Part shown: positions 53,233 to 63,400 of the stretch, piece by piece
Position numbering within the stretch: position 1 is the first letter of the stretch
Layout: every line of letters begins with the position of its first letter
Assembly (NCBI GenBank): GCA_046329585.1
Contig: JAXLUI010000002.1
Span: 992,001-1,056,000, forward strand
Direction: 5' to 3'
Source: DLKC01 sp002478885
Lineage (GTDB): Bacteria; Bacteroidota; Bacteroidia; Chitinophagales; Chitinophagaceae
Length of the DNA stretch: 64,000 nt
The notes under the pieces: model-generated
Database searches by the model: none
What the model saw: the letters and a program-made list of their open reading frames with translations, nothing else
What the model was told of the DNA's origin: nothing
Position numbers and translations under genes: made by a program

Positions 53233-56200
53233 CTATTCTTTCACGCCTTCGAATTTAAAGTTCATTGCTTCGAGATTGAGCTTGATGACTTTTTTTGTAT
53301 CGTCGCGGATAAAATAAATTGTTGCCTTGCCATCTGCGTCATATTTATCTGGTTCGGCTGTCGGTGAAATTGGGCCACCTTGCTCGCCTGCCTTCATCAT
53401 CAGTTGCCCATCTTTTACGCTTATCTCCACATAAGGAAATGGCAGGTTGGTCATCTTATATTTTCCTACATAGTCATTCAGATCAACTTTTGGAAGATCG
53501 GCGGGCGCAGCTGCAATTGGCGCATCGCCTGTTTTAAAAATGGTATTTAAAACAACCATCAAAGAGCCGCCTTGTTTGGCATTGGGGTTTTTAAACACGA
53601 GGTAAATATCGTGCGTACCATCTGTTTGGGTAACAGGTAGCGAAACGGGTTTGCCGCTGAAACTCATAACATTGCCACCAGCATCGCCGATAAATGGCGT
53701 TTGACCCAATAGTTTTCCGTTTGGTGCGTCAATGTGTAACTCAACAGTACCGCCCTCTGCATTCAATTGGGCCTTCGGCGCCATAGCAGTTATCTCAATG
53801 CTGGTTATGCCGGTAAGATCAATTTGTTTAAGACTGATATAAGCGCCAGACTTTGTTGGAATAACAAAATTATTACCCCCATAACTCATCTTTGTCGCGT
53901 CAACCACTTCGTCGTATTTAGATGGATTGATGGCAGGGTTACGCAAAGTAAAAGTTCCTTCGGCTGGTATACCCGGCAGGCCATTAGCACCAAGATCGGT
54001 GTACGCTGCCCTGAAAATGTAAACGCCCTGTCCTTTGTCGTTAGGCTGCTGTTTAACAGTGTAGGTTCCTTCAGCAGGCAGTGACTTTACTTTTGGCTTT
54101 GGCTGAGACAAGCTTAATATGTAACGCACCATTGTTGCCGCATCTTCTGTTGATAATTTCGGATGCGCAGCCATTGGCACATCTCCCCAAACACCTTTAC
54201 CTCCTGCAATTACTTTCTTCGTGAGTTTTTCTACGGCAGCGGGGTTGTTTTTATATTTCACTGAAACATCGAAATAAGCCGGGCCGATGGACTTTTTATG
54301 ATCGGCATGGCAGGATCTGCAATCGCTTGCTGTTATTAGCTTCAAGCCTTTTGTAATATCGAAGGACTCATCCGCAGTGCGATGTCCCTGCACGATTTCT
54401 GCCTTATCAAAACCTTCAGGCAGGTAATCGATATTGACGATAACAGCTGATGGTTTTATTTTACCATTGCTGGTTGAGCCATCTTCTTTGTCTTTTACAT
54501 CAACTTTATAGTTGTATGTTTTGTTGGGAACATAAAACGATTTATTGTTTTTCCCGATATCAAAAGAAACAACAGGAGGTTCGTTGCCGGCTGTTAGTTC
54601 CATTGACTGAGTTGACACCGCTCCTTTGCTATCTTTTGCTGTGAGGGTTGCTTTGTATATTCCGGCTTTAGACAGCGTTAGTGTTGCATCGGCAGCATTG
54701 ATGGTTTTTGTATAACCATTTTTCGAGGTAATCTTCCAGGAATAAGACACGGTATCTCCGTCTGCATCTTTTGTTCCCTGTGAAGAAAGGTTTACCGTGA
54801 GCGGAATAGAGCCACCCATTTTGTCTGCATTGATCGATATCTCCGGTTTCCTGTTACCGCCGTTATACTCGATACGAATAAGGCGTGCATCATCGTTTGC
54901 AGTGAACCAGCCTGAACCATATTCAAGCATATACAGGTCGCCGTTGTCGGCAAACTCCATATCCATCGGGTTACTGAATTTATAGCTGGGCATAAATCTT
55001 TCCATAGAAACATAATTGCCATCTTTATCCATGGTTACGGCCATAATCCAGCCGCGCATCCATTCATAAATCAGCAACTTTCCATCGTAATATTTAGGAA
55101 ATGCACGTTCTGCAGTTTTGAAATCATTGCTATGAAAAACCGGGCCTGCCATTGCAGTTCTTCCACCAGAACCCACTAACGGGAATTCCTTTGAATCCCC
55201 ATAAGGATACCATATAAATGCTTTCTGCGCAGGTGGCAATTGTTTAAGCCCCGTGCTGTTTGGAGAGTTGTTGATTGGCTTTTCAGGATCAAACTTTTCA
55301 CCTGATTTATTGCTGGCAAAATCAAAATGATTATAGGGCTTGTTGTCTCCGACAAAATATGGCCAACCAAAATTACCGGCTTTTCTTGCCTGGTTTATTT
55401 CATCCTGGGCTGACGGGCCACGCAATGAGTCAGGATCATTTGAATCGGGTCCTACTTCACCCCAGTAAACAAACGCAGATTGTTTATCAACAGATATCCT
55501 GAATGGATTTCTGTCGCCCATTACAAATATCTCTGGTCGTGTTTGAGCTTCTCCTTTAGGGAAAAGATTACCATCGGGAATGGTATACGATCCATCTGGC
55601 TGTGGTTTTATTCTTAATATTTTTCCGCGCAGGTCATTGGTATTTGCAGAAGATTTTTGCGCATCCCATGGCGACCTTCCCTCCCGCTCATCGATAGGGG
55701 CATAAGGGGTTGCTCTCGGGCTGGTGTTATCACCGGTAGACAGATAAAGATTGCCCTGGCCATCGAAATCAATAGAGCCACCTGTATGGCAGCATTGTTC
55801 GCGTTGTGTTGCCACTTCCAGTATAACCTTCTTTGAATTGAGATCGAGTACATCAGCATTCAATGTATACCTCGTTAATATATTCCGGGATTTTTCGGGA
55901 TCTGAATAATAAAGGTATATCCAGTGATTCTTTGCAAAATTGGGATCCTTTTTCAAACCGAGTAAACCGTCTTCTGCTTCAGATGTCTTACCCTCTTTGT
56001 CTTTGTATTTTGTACTTACCGCAATTGTTGCGATTGTTTTCAGTTGCTTTGTTTTTGTATTGAACAGTTTTACGGCGCCGTGTCGCTCAATAAACAGCAC
56101 CCGGCCGTCATTGAGAACAGTCAACTCCATAGGTTCATTCAGCTTTTCAGCAAGAACGACTTTTGAGAAACGGTTTTCTTCAGGCTTTGCCTTTGAATAA

Positions 56201-56967
56201 TCGAGCGCAATTGCCGCATCGCCACCCATTACATACTGCAAACCAGCCCATAAATGATCCAGGAAAAGCGGCTCTGTAAATGTTTCATCCGTATGACCCA
56301 TATTAGTATAAAAAGACCTGCCACCATCAAAATCATGATACCAGCTCATGGGGTGATTATCGCCGTTCTTCCCGCCCTGGTAAGATTTCTCGTCGATCTT
56401 TACCAGCACATGTATCGATGGATCAATATTTTTAAAACTGTAAAACTCATCGGTGCGTTCAAATTCATCGGGCATGCCTTTTGTCGCGAAACTGTTTTTG
56501 TCGGCGACATAATATTTTCCTTTCTGAATATTGTTGGGCATCGGGTGATCTAAAAACCAGGCGCCTACCAACTTGCCGTACCAAGGCCATTCGTACTCAC
56601 AATCAGCAGCCGCATGTATACCAAGATAGCCACCGCCGGCCTGTATATACCGTTCAAATTCCTCTTGCTGCGTGGGGTTCAGCACATCGCCTGTTGTACT
56701 TAAAAAAACAACCGCATTATATTGTTTCAGGTTAGCGGTAACAAACTGCGATGCATCTTCTGTAAAATCAATTGCGAAGCCTTTCGCTGCAGCCATCTTT
56801 GACAGTGCGGCTTTACCTGCATCGATCGAAGCATGCCTGAAGCCTACGGTCTTTGAAAACACAAGCACACGTGAACTTTGCGCATAACCAGTATTTAAAA
56901 AGGCCATTGCCAGTACAGCAATCATAAAGCAGTACACAGTTTTTACAACTGCATGTTTTGGTTGCAT
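53233..56967 (-). CDS. ThuA-sorbosone dehydrogenase-PKD-cytochrome c fusion protein
   Basis: 1244-residue exported protein. Signal peptide (CFMIAVLAMAFLNTGYAQ); ThuA domain (33-250: VFSKTVGFRHASID, GGGYLGIHAAADCEYEW); a soluble-glucose/sorbosone-dehydrogenase propeller (about 270-700: GGSIDFDGQGNLYLSTGDN, FVMGDRNPFRIS, YWGEVGPD); a PKD domain (near 715-800: DADGDTVSYSWKI); a class I cytochrome c (heme motif CRSCH, axial Met in DVPMAAHP); a CBM6-like domain; and a C-terminal lipocalin-like tail. PQQ-type oxidation of a sugar with electron transfer to the fused heme is the likely chemistry; ThuA relates to trehalose/keto-sugar use. All modules stay in one frame. Confidence 0.9.
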   Translation of the reverse strand: MQPKHAVVKTVYCFMIAVLAMAFLNTGYAQSSRVLVFSKTVGFRHASIDAGKAALSKMAAAKGFAIDFTEDASQFVTANLKQYNAVVFLSTTGDVLNPTQQEEFERYIQAGGGYLGIHAAADCEYEWPWYGKLVGAWFLDHPMPNNIQKGKYYVADKNSFATKGMPDEFERTDEFYSFKNIDPSIHVLVKIDEKSYQGGKNGDNHPMSWYHDFDGGRSFYTNMGHTDETFTEPLFLDHLWAGLQYVMGGDAAIALDYSKAKPEENRFSKVVLAEKLNEPMELTVLNDGRVLFIERHGAVKLFNTKTKQLKTIATIAVSTKYKDKEGKTSEAEDGLLGLKKDPNFAKNHWIYLYYSDPEKSRNILTRYTLNADVLDLNSKKVILEVATQREQCCHTGGSIDFDGQGNLYLSTGDNTSPRATPYAPIDEREGRSPWDAQKSSANTNDLRGKILRIKPQPDGSYTIPDGNLFPKGEAQTRPEIFVMGDRNPFRISVDKQSAFVYWGEVGPDSNDPDSLRGPSAQDEINQARKAGNFGWPYFVGDNKPYNHFDFASNKSGEKFDPEKPINNSPNSTGLKQLPPAQKAFIWYPYGDSKEFPLVGSGGRTAMAGPVFHSNDFKTAERAFPKYYDGKLLIYEWMRGWIMAVTMDKDGNYVSMERFMPSYKFSNPMDMEFADNGDLYMLEYGSGWFTANDDARLIRIEYNGGNRKPEISINADKMGGSIPLTVNLSSQGTKDADGDTVSYSWKITSKNGYTKTINAADATLTLSKAGIYKATLTAKDSKGAVSTQSMELTAGNEPPVVSFDIGKNNKSFYVPNKTYNYKVDVKDKEDGSTSNGKIKPSAVIVNIDYLPEGFDKAEIVQGHRTADESFDITKGLKLITASDCRSCHADHKKSIGPAYFDVSVKYKNNPAAVEKLTKKVIAGGKGVWGDVPMAAHPKLSTEDAATMVRYILSLSQPKPKVKSLPAEGTYTVKQQPNDKGQGVYIFRAAYTDLGANGLPGIPAEGTFTLRNPAINPSKYDEVVDATKMSYGGNNFVIPTKSGAYISLKQIDLTGITSIEITAMAPKAQLNAEGGTVELHIDAPNGKLLGQTPFIGDAGGNVMSFSGKPVSLPVTQTDGTHDIYLVFKNPNAKQGGSLMVVLNTIFKTGDAPIAAAPADLPKVDLNDYVGKYKMTNLPFPYVEISVKDGQLMMKAGEQGGPISPTAEPDKYDADGKATIYFIRDDTKKVIKLNLEAMNFKFEGVKE

Positions 56968-57047
56968 AATCGGTGATTTAAAAATGGATGATCCTGTTGA
57001 TTATAATTATTTTTTTTGAGCCACAGGTTAGTGCTGCTATTAAGCTT

Positions 57048-57089
57048 TTGTTGCGTCGCACTCTTCAACTTTCAGTTCAATAATGAACA
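57048..57089. repeat. Palindromic intergenic repeat, copy 18 (left arm plus loop)
   Basis: TTGTTGCGTCGCACTCTTCA, then ACTTTCAGTTCAATAATGAAC, the loop dyad seen in other copies. Confidence 0.65.
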
Positions 57090-57204
57090 AGACATACATA
57101 TCCCGGCCAGGAGCCAGGATAAATTTCGAATTTCTTTATTTATTAAACGCTTTCAGCAAACAGCCAGCAGAGATGATACCCGGCACACAAACTTTTTCGT
57201 TTTA

Positions 57205-57594
57205 CTATTTGGTAGCGATGATCTTTACACGTTCTCCCTCCGCATCGAACATACCCATCAAACTGCCATTGGCATGATCATCATCTTTTTTTGTGAGCAC
57301 CAGGTTAACATCGTATCCCTGTGCGCTAAAATAGAGCGTAACGGCACTGTCTTTTAATTCAACGTTGGTTATTTTGGATATTTCCACACCCGCCGTATCC
57401 TGTACTACCCCAACGATAGAATCATTCCTGTTCTCCAGAACAAAGATCATTTTTACGTCGCCGCCCGGCGTACCCTTTAACAATACACTCCACTTGCCGG
57501 CGAAATATGCTGAACCGGGTTTAGACTGCGCATTTGCGCCAACCGATAACAGGAGCAGGAACAGACCTGCAAAGAACAAGCTGAATTTTTTCAT
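57205..57594 (-). CDS. Small exported protein, lipocalin-like strand pattern
   Basis: 129 residues with a signal peptide (SLFFAGLFLLLLSVGANAQ). The rest is a run of beta strands (FAGKWSVLLKG, DVKMIFVLENR, DSIVGVVQD, SKITNVELKDSAVTLYFSA, YDVNLVLTKKDD, ANGSLMGMFDAEGERVKI), the pattern of a small barrel that binds or occupies space near the surface. Not assigned to a named family. It is transcribed away from the NrtR-like regulator, and the perfect dyad between them (57774) could control both. Confidence 0.7.
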   Translation of the reverse strand: MKKFSLFFAGLFLLLLSVGANAQSKPGSAYFAGKWSVLLKGTPGGDVKMIFVLENRNDSIVGVVQDTAGVEISKITNVELKDSAVTLYFSAQGYDVNLVLTKKDDDHANGSLMGMFDAEGERVKIIATK

Positions 57595-57773
57595 GCTGTA
57601 ATTGATTTAAAGTGTTGCTGTTTTTTAATTGAAAAAAGTGTCGGACCTGTAAAACAAGCCATATGGTATCGCGCAATCATTTATCCCGGGCCTTTGAAAA
57701 TACAACTCCTGCCAGCATAGCATCTATGGTCAAATGTCAACGGGCCAAACAAATATCCTGCGAATATAAGGGC

Positions 57774-57796
57774 TATTGTATCGAATTGATACAATA
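57774..57796. promoter_or_regulatory. Perfect dyad TATTGTATC-N5-GATACAATA
   Basis: 9-bp perfect arms with a 5-bp spacer, in the divergent gap 85 bp before the regulator gene. Size and symmetry suit a winged-helix dimer, so autoregulation by the adjacent NrtR-type protein is the simplest reading. Confidence 0.6.
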
Positions 57797-57880
57797 ATGT
57801 GTATTTTTATTTTCCTTTGCGGAAGAACAGCCGCAGAATTAAGTATGGCTAACTGCCATTGCAGGCATAAACCGTGTAAC

Positions 57881-58651
57881 ATGAACCAACCGGAATCCAT
57901 AAGCGACGAAGCATTAAGAGCAGGAATAATCAACTTCCTTGAAACCGCACCTGCAGCGTATATGCCGGGTGCGACGGTGGATACCGTCATCTTTGGCTTT
58001 CATAAAGGCAAGCTGAAAGTATTGCTGCTGCGCTTTGGCAATTCATCCTACTTTGTATTACCAGGCGGCTATATTGGAAAAGAGGAAAGCCTTGACCAGG
58101 CTGCTATGCGGCTCTTGCAGGAAAGAACCAGGTTGGAAAATATATACCTCGAACAATTTTACACATCGGGAAGCGCCGATCGCAGCAAGGATAGCCCGGC
58201 GAAAGCCATTCTCCAGGAAATGATCGGGCCCATTCCAAACAACAGCTGGTTTGACCAACGTTTTATTTCTGTATGCTACTATGCGCTGGTGGATGATACT
58301 AAAGTGAACCCGGTAACAGAAGCTTTTTTTACAGAAGTAAAGTGGTTTGATATAAATAAACTTCCCAAATTATTATACGATCATCAACCGATCATTCAAA
58401 AAGCATTGAAAAGACTGCAGGCCGACCTTGATGAAAAGCTGGTTGGGTTTAACCTGATGAGCGAGACATTTACCATGAATGAACTACAAAAACTCTATGA
58501 AGCTGTTTACCAGAAAGAACTGGTAAGAACCAATTTCCAAAGAAAGATGTTAGGCCTTGGTGTACTGGAACGACTGGAAAAGCAATACAACGGCAAAAGC
58601 CATAAAGCACCCTACCTGTACCGGTTCACGCAAGCTGATGATGCCGTTTAG
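57881..58651 (+). CDS. NrtR/AraR-type regulator: Nudix domain with winged helix
   Basis: 256 residues from MNQPESISD. A Nudix-like domain (about 25-160) is followed by a winged helix (about 180-245: FTMNELQKLYEAVYQKEL, TNFQRKMLGLGVLE). The Nudix box GGYIGKEESLDQAAMRLLQER lacks the catalytic glutamates of the REUXEE core (RLLQER), so it should sense and not hydrolyse, as in sugar-responsive Bacteroidota members such as AraR. The frame is open from 57776, but ATG 57881 fits the family start. Likely effector: a sugar or sugar phosphate; likely targets are the glycan genes upstream (inference). Confidence 0.88.
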   Translation: MNQPESISDEALRAGIINFLETAPAAYMPGATVDTVIFGFHKGKLKVLLLRFGNSSYFVLPGGYIGKEESLDQAAMRLLQERTRLENIYLEQFYTSGSADRSKDSPAKAILQEMIGPIPNNSWFDQRFISVCYYALVDDTKVNPVTEAFFTEVKWFDINKLPKLLYDHQPIIQKALKRLQADLDEKLVGFNLMSETFTMNELQKLYEAVYQKELVRTNFQRKMLGLGVLERLEKQYNGKSHKAPYLYRFTQADDAV

Positions 58652-58674
58652 ATTAATAATGGCGCAGCCCGTTG

Positions 58675-58711
58675 GTACAGCTGAAATGTGCGACGCAACA
58701 GCGGCTGCATG
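58675..58711. repeat. Palindromic intergenic repeat, copy 19 (right arm)
   Basis: GTACAGCTGAAATGTGCGAC followed by GCAACAGCGGCTGCATG; type A right arm with a small insertion. Confidence 0.6.
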
Positions 58712-58909
58712 ATTTACTGAAGCCGGGTACCAACACTTGTATTAAGAAAAAGGGCAACGCTTTACTGTTTGATTTTTGTAACGATCGCATTGAATTTCGT
58801 TAGCAGGAATTTATTATAAGCATTTCCTTTGTATCTTGAAAACCTTAACTACACAGTTTTTGCAGGCAACCGGTTCGATGGCAAATGACAAGTTGCAAAA
58901 CTGTATCGC

Positions 58910-58924
58910 AACCCGGCCCGGGTT
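58910..58924. promoter_or_regulatory. Perfect dyad AACCCGG-C-CCGGGTT before the RND operon
   Basis: 7-bp arms around one base, 50 bp before the TolC start; it extends outward as GC-AACCCGG and CCGGGTT-AC. A candidate operator; a TetR-like repressor is a guess, and none is in view. Confidence 0.45.
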
Positions 58925-58974
58925 ACAAATAATTTTGGTGAGCGTTTAATACTCTTGAAATTTTATCAGCTTTT

Positions 58975-60417
58975 ATGAAGTGGAAAAATCGTTGTTGCCC
59001 CCTGACGAAAGATCTGTTCCTGGTCTTGCGTAAAAAATGGGCGTTATATTTTCTTTTGATATTGCTCGCTCCGCTGCCCGGCAACAGCCAGGTGCTGACT
59101 TTAAAGAATGCCGTTGCCACAGCACTGGATAACTATGGTATTATTAAAGCAAAAGCGAATTACCTGAAAGCTTCTGAAGCGCTGGTAAAAGCAAGTTCAC
59201 TACAGTACCTTCCTGATTTCAACCTTGGAGCAGAAAATGTTTATGGTACTGCCAATGGCACATTCGGCCCACTGTACCCGGGCAAGGTGCAGGGCGCTGC
59301 ATCAGCGGGACCATTCTTTCTTAACCAAAACTGGCATTCGGCGTTTGGCGCTTTGTATCTCGCCAATGTAAACTGGGATGTGTTCACATTCGGGAGGGTT
59401 AGCAGCAGTATAAAACTGGCAAAGGCGCAGGCGTTGCGCGACACCCAGGACCTGGAACAGGAAAACTTTCAGCAAAAGGTGCGTGTTGCGGGTGCCTATT
59501 TAAATTTACTGGCAGCTCAACGGCTGAAACTCTCGCAACAAAAAAATCTTGACAGGGCAACCGCGCTGAGAGCGGTAGTGATAGCAAGAACCAAAAGTGG
59601 CTTGAATGCAGGGGTAGATTCTTCGCTTGCCAATGCTGAAGTTTCCAATGCGCGAATCGCTTTAACCAACGCGACCGATTTTGAAAAAGAACAAGCCAGC
59701 CAACTGGCCCAACTGATGGGCGTTACCCCGGTGGATTTTTTACTGGACACTGTTTTTGTAAACAGGTTACCTGCTTCAGTTTATGATTCGGGTATGCATA
59801 CAGTGGAACATCCGTTGCTTAATTATTACCAAAGCCGCATTGAGGTTAGCAGGGAGGAAGAGAAATATTACAACCGGTTAAAATACCCGGTCGTTTCCTT
59901 ATTCGGCGCGTTACAAAGCAGGGGATCTGGTTTTGGAGAACACTATAGTGTTATCGACCCTGAAGACTTCACGCATAACTATTGGAGTGGTGTTAAGCCT
60001 GGTACGGGCAACTATGTTGTTGGCGTTGGCATTGCATGGAACCTGACAAGCCTTGTGCGAACACAGCAGCAGGTGGCAGCCCGGCAGTTTACCTCGAAAG
60101 GCCTGGAGAACGAATACGAATTGGTGAGCCAGCAGATAAAAGCGCGGCAAACACTGTCTGATGAAAAAATAGCCAACGCGTTAGCTAATTTCAGCGAGGC
60201 GCCATTGCAGGTAAAAGCCGCTGCAGACGCCTACTTGCAAAAAACAGTGCTATACAAAAATGGCCTTGCCAATATCGTTGATATTACACAGGCTTTGTAT
60301 ACACTAAACAGGGCAGAAACGGACAGGGAGATTGCGAATAATAATGTGTGGCAGGCTTTACTTTATAAATCTGCAGCGAGCGGAGACTTCGGTTTATTCA
60401 TTAACGAATTTCAATAA
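58975..60417 (+). CDS. TolC-family outer-membrane efflux protein
   Basis: 480 residues. The signal segment is WALYFLLILLAPLPGNSQ. Long helices with the OEP duplication follow (LTLKNAVATALDNYGIIKAK, GAYLNLLAAQRLKLSQQ in the first half; SQQIKARQTLSDEKIANALA and YLQKTVLYKNGLANIVDITQ in the second). It forms a trimeric channel and periplasmic tunnel for the RND pump encoded 60 bp downstream. There are hydrophilic residues ahead of the hydrophobic core (MKWKNRCCPLTKDLFLVLRK), so an internal start is possible, but the ATG 58975 is the first in frame. Confidence 0.9.
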   Translation: MKWKNRCCPLTKDLFLVLRKKWALYFLLILLAPLPGNSQVLTLKNAVATALDNYGIIKAKANYLKASEALVKASSLQYLPDFNLGAENVYGTANGTFGPLYPGKVQGAASAGPFFLNQNWHSAFGALYLANVNWDVFTFGRVSSSIKLAKAQALRDTQDLEQENFQQKVRVAGAYLNLLAAQRLKLSQQKNLDRATALRAVVIARTKSGLNAGVDSSLANAEVSNARIALTNATDFEKEQASQLAQLMGVTPVDFLLDTVFVNRLPASVYDSGMHTVEHPLLNYYQSRIEVSREEEKYYNRLKYPVVSLFGALQSRGSGFGEHYSVIDPEDFTHNYWSGVKPGTGNYVVGVGIAWNLTSLVRTQQQVAARQFTSKGLENEYELVSQQIKARQTLSDEKIANALANFSEAPLQVKAAADAYLQKTVLYKNGLANIVDITQALYTLNRAETDREIANNNVWQALLYKSAASGDFGLFINEFQ

Positions 60418-60477
60418 TTAACCGAGCAGGTGAAGATCAGTTAAACTCACTACTCATCATATGAAAAAAAAATTTAG

Positions 60478-63400
60478 ATGGGTCTAATAAGAAGTGCACT
60501 TAGAAAGCCGATATCTATCCTCGTTATTGTAATGGGCTTATTCTTTTTCGGGATCAATGCAGTGCGTAATATCAAGGTCGACATTTTCCCGAACCTGAAT
60601 TTGCCGGTGATTTATATCTCGCATCCTTACGGCGGTTTTACTCCCACACAAATGGAAGCATTTTTTGGGAAGCAGTATGTGAACCTGTTGCTTTATGTAT
60701 CGGGTGTTAAAAGCATCGAGACAAAAAACATCCAGGGTGTAACACTCATAAAACTCACGTTTTACGAAGGCACCAATATGGCGCAGGCAGCTGCCGAGGT
60801 AACCGGTTTTACCAATCGTGCACAAGCCATTTTTCCACCCGGATCCCAACCACCGTTTATTCTTCGGTTTGATGCCTCTACGTTGCCCGTTGGCCAACTG
60901 GTTTTAAGCAGCCCCAACAGGTCTAACAATGAACTGATGGACCTTGCCAATGTTTATATCCGGTCTTCGTTTACTTCCATCCCGGGGCTTGTATCACCTG
61001 CTCCATTTGGCGGCAACGTAAGAACTGTTGTTGTAAAGATTGACCCTCAATTGTTAAGATCGCATAACCTTACTCCCGACCAGGTCGTCGAGGCGCTGCG
61101 CATCAACAACCAGGCTACCCCGGCCGGTAATGTGAGGATAGGTGACTACAATTATTATACCCCTGCCAATACCACCATAAAAAACATTAAAGACTTTGGG
61201 AACATACCCCTGTTCAAAGGTGATGTTCAGAACCTTTACCTGAGAGATATTGCAACCATTGAAGACGGTGCAGATATTACCAGTGGCTATGCCCTGGTAA
61301 ACGGCAAGCGTTCCATTTACCTGCCTATTACCAAATCGGCTGATGCATCCACATGGGAAGTAGTGCAGAATTTAAAAAAGGCTATCCCCCATTTTCAAAG
61401 CCTGCTCCCGGATGACGTAAAATTATCTTATGAATTTGACCAGTCTGTTTATGTGATCAATGCTGTAAAGAGCCTCATCACGGAGGGCGCCATCGGTGCG
61501 CTGCTTACAGGGTTAATGGTATTATTATTCCTAGGCGACAGGCGTGGCGCGCTGATCGTCATTCTCACCATTCCCACTTCGATCATTTCCGGCGTATTGT
61601 TTCTTTACCTGTTTGGGCAAACCATTAATATTATGACGCTGAGCGGCCTTGCCCTTGCGATAGGCATACTGGTAGATGAATCGACCGTTACCATTGAAAA
61701 CATTCACCAGCACCTGGCCATGGGGAAACCAAAAGCGCTGGCTATCTGGGACGCCTGCAAGGAGATCGCTTTTCCTAAGCTCCTGATCTTACTCTGCATA
61801 CTGGCGGTGTTTGCACCGGCCTTTACCATGACCGGCATACCGGGTGCTTTGTTTCTGCCACTGGCTATGGCCATCGCGTTTTCGATGATCACTTCCTACT
61901 TCCTGGCGCAGACGTTTGTTCCCATCATGGCCAACTGGCTGATGAAAGCCCACCCGCATAAATCCTTGAAAGACGGGCACACGCTTACAGACGAAGAAGA
62001 ATATGTCGCCGTCGGGCTTACCGCCGCAGAGGAGGAAGACACCTGGGACCAAAAAAAGAAATTGCTGGAGAAGCAATTGAAAGATGACAGTGGGAAACTT
62101 ACGCGTTTCGAAAAATTCCAAAAGCGTTTCCTGCGCTTCTTAAACCAGTTGTTCCCTTTTCAAAAGCCTTTAGTTATTTTATACACGCTGCTAACCTGCG
62201 GAGCAGTTGTTTTTTTATCGATGAATATAGGCCGGGACGTACTACCGAAAGTAAATGGCGGCCAGTTCCAGGTGCGGTTACGGGCACCTGATGGCACCCG
62301 CCTTGAAAGGACAGAGGAAAAAACGATTGCGGCTTTGCATCTGCTGGAAGACCTGGTTGGGAAGCAAAATATAGCCGTTACCTCAGCTTATGTAGGGCAG
62401 CACCCTGCGCAATTTTCTACCAGTCCCATTTACCTGTTCATGAGCGGGCCGCAGGAAGCGGTGTTGCAGGTAGCTTTGAAAGAAGATTACCAGGAGAACT
62501 TAGATCTTCTTAAAGAACGCTTCCGGGAAAAAATGAAAGTTGCCATGCCTGATGTTGCGCTTTCATTTGAACCGATCGAGCTTACCGATAAAATTCTCAG
62601 CCAGGGATCGCCTACACCCATCGAAGTAAGGATAGAAAGCAAGGATAAAAAACTCAATGAGCTTTATGCAAATAAAGTGATCGATAAACTGCAACAAATT
62701 CCCTACCTGAGAGATGTGCAGCTGGCACAGCCAACAAAATACCCTGAGATAAATATTGATATCGACAGAACGAGAGCAGCTCAAATGGGCGTTAGTGTTT
62801 CAGAAATATCACGTTCCTTAATCGCCTCCACTTCTTCGTCGCGTTATACCGAGAAGAATGTTTGGATCGATCCCAAAAGCAACCAGAGTTATAACGTGCA
62901 GGTGGAGATACCGGAGAACCAGATGACGGACATCAACGACATCAAAGAAATACCGGTACTCAGCAACCAGGCCCGCCCGGTATTGGGGGATGTCGCGGAT
63001 GTAAAGCCAGACACAACTTTTGGAGAGAACGATAACATGGGCGCTCTGCCGTTTCTATCAGTCACCGCCAACCTGAACCAGGTCGATCTTGGTACCGCTA
63101 CCGAAGATGTAAAAGCCGCAATTCAGTCAATGGGATCATTACCAAAGGGGTTAACCATTGAGACCAAAGGTTTAACCGAAGTGTTAACTGATACCCTCAG
63201 CAGCCTTCAAACCGGGTTGCTGACTGCCGTGATCGTCATCTTCCTGATGCTGGCAGCCAACTTCCAATCCTTTAAAGTTTCCCTGGTCATATTGTCGACC
63301 ATTCCGGCAGTGCTGCTGGGGTCGTTGCTTATGCTCCTGTTTACCGGGTCTACACTAAACCTCCAATCGTATATGGGAATGATCATGTCGGTCGGCGTAT

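Noticed and set aside
60461..60487. 8-codon frame overlapping the RND pump start
   Set aside because: ATG with an A-rich run that simply ends in TAA after 8 codons; could be a leader peptide but there is nothing to support it.
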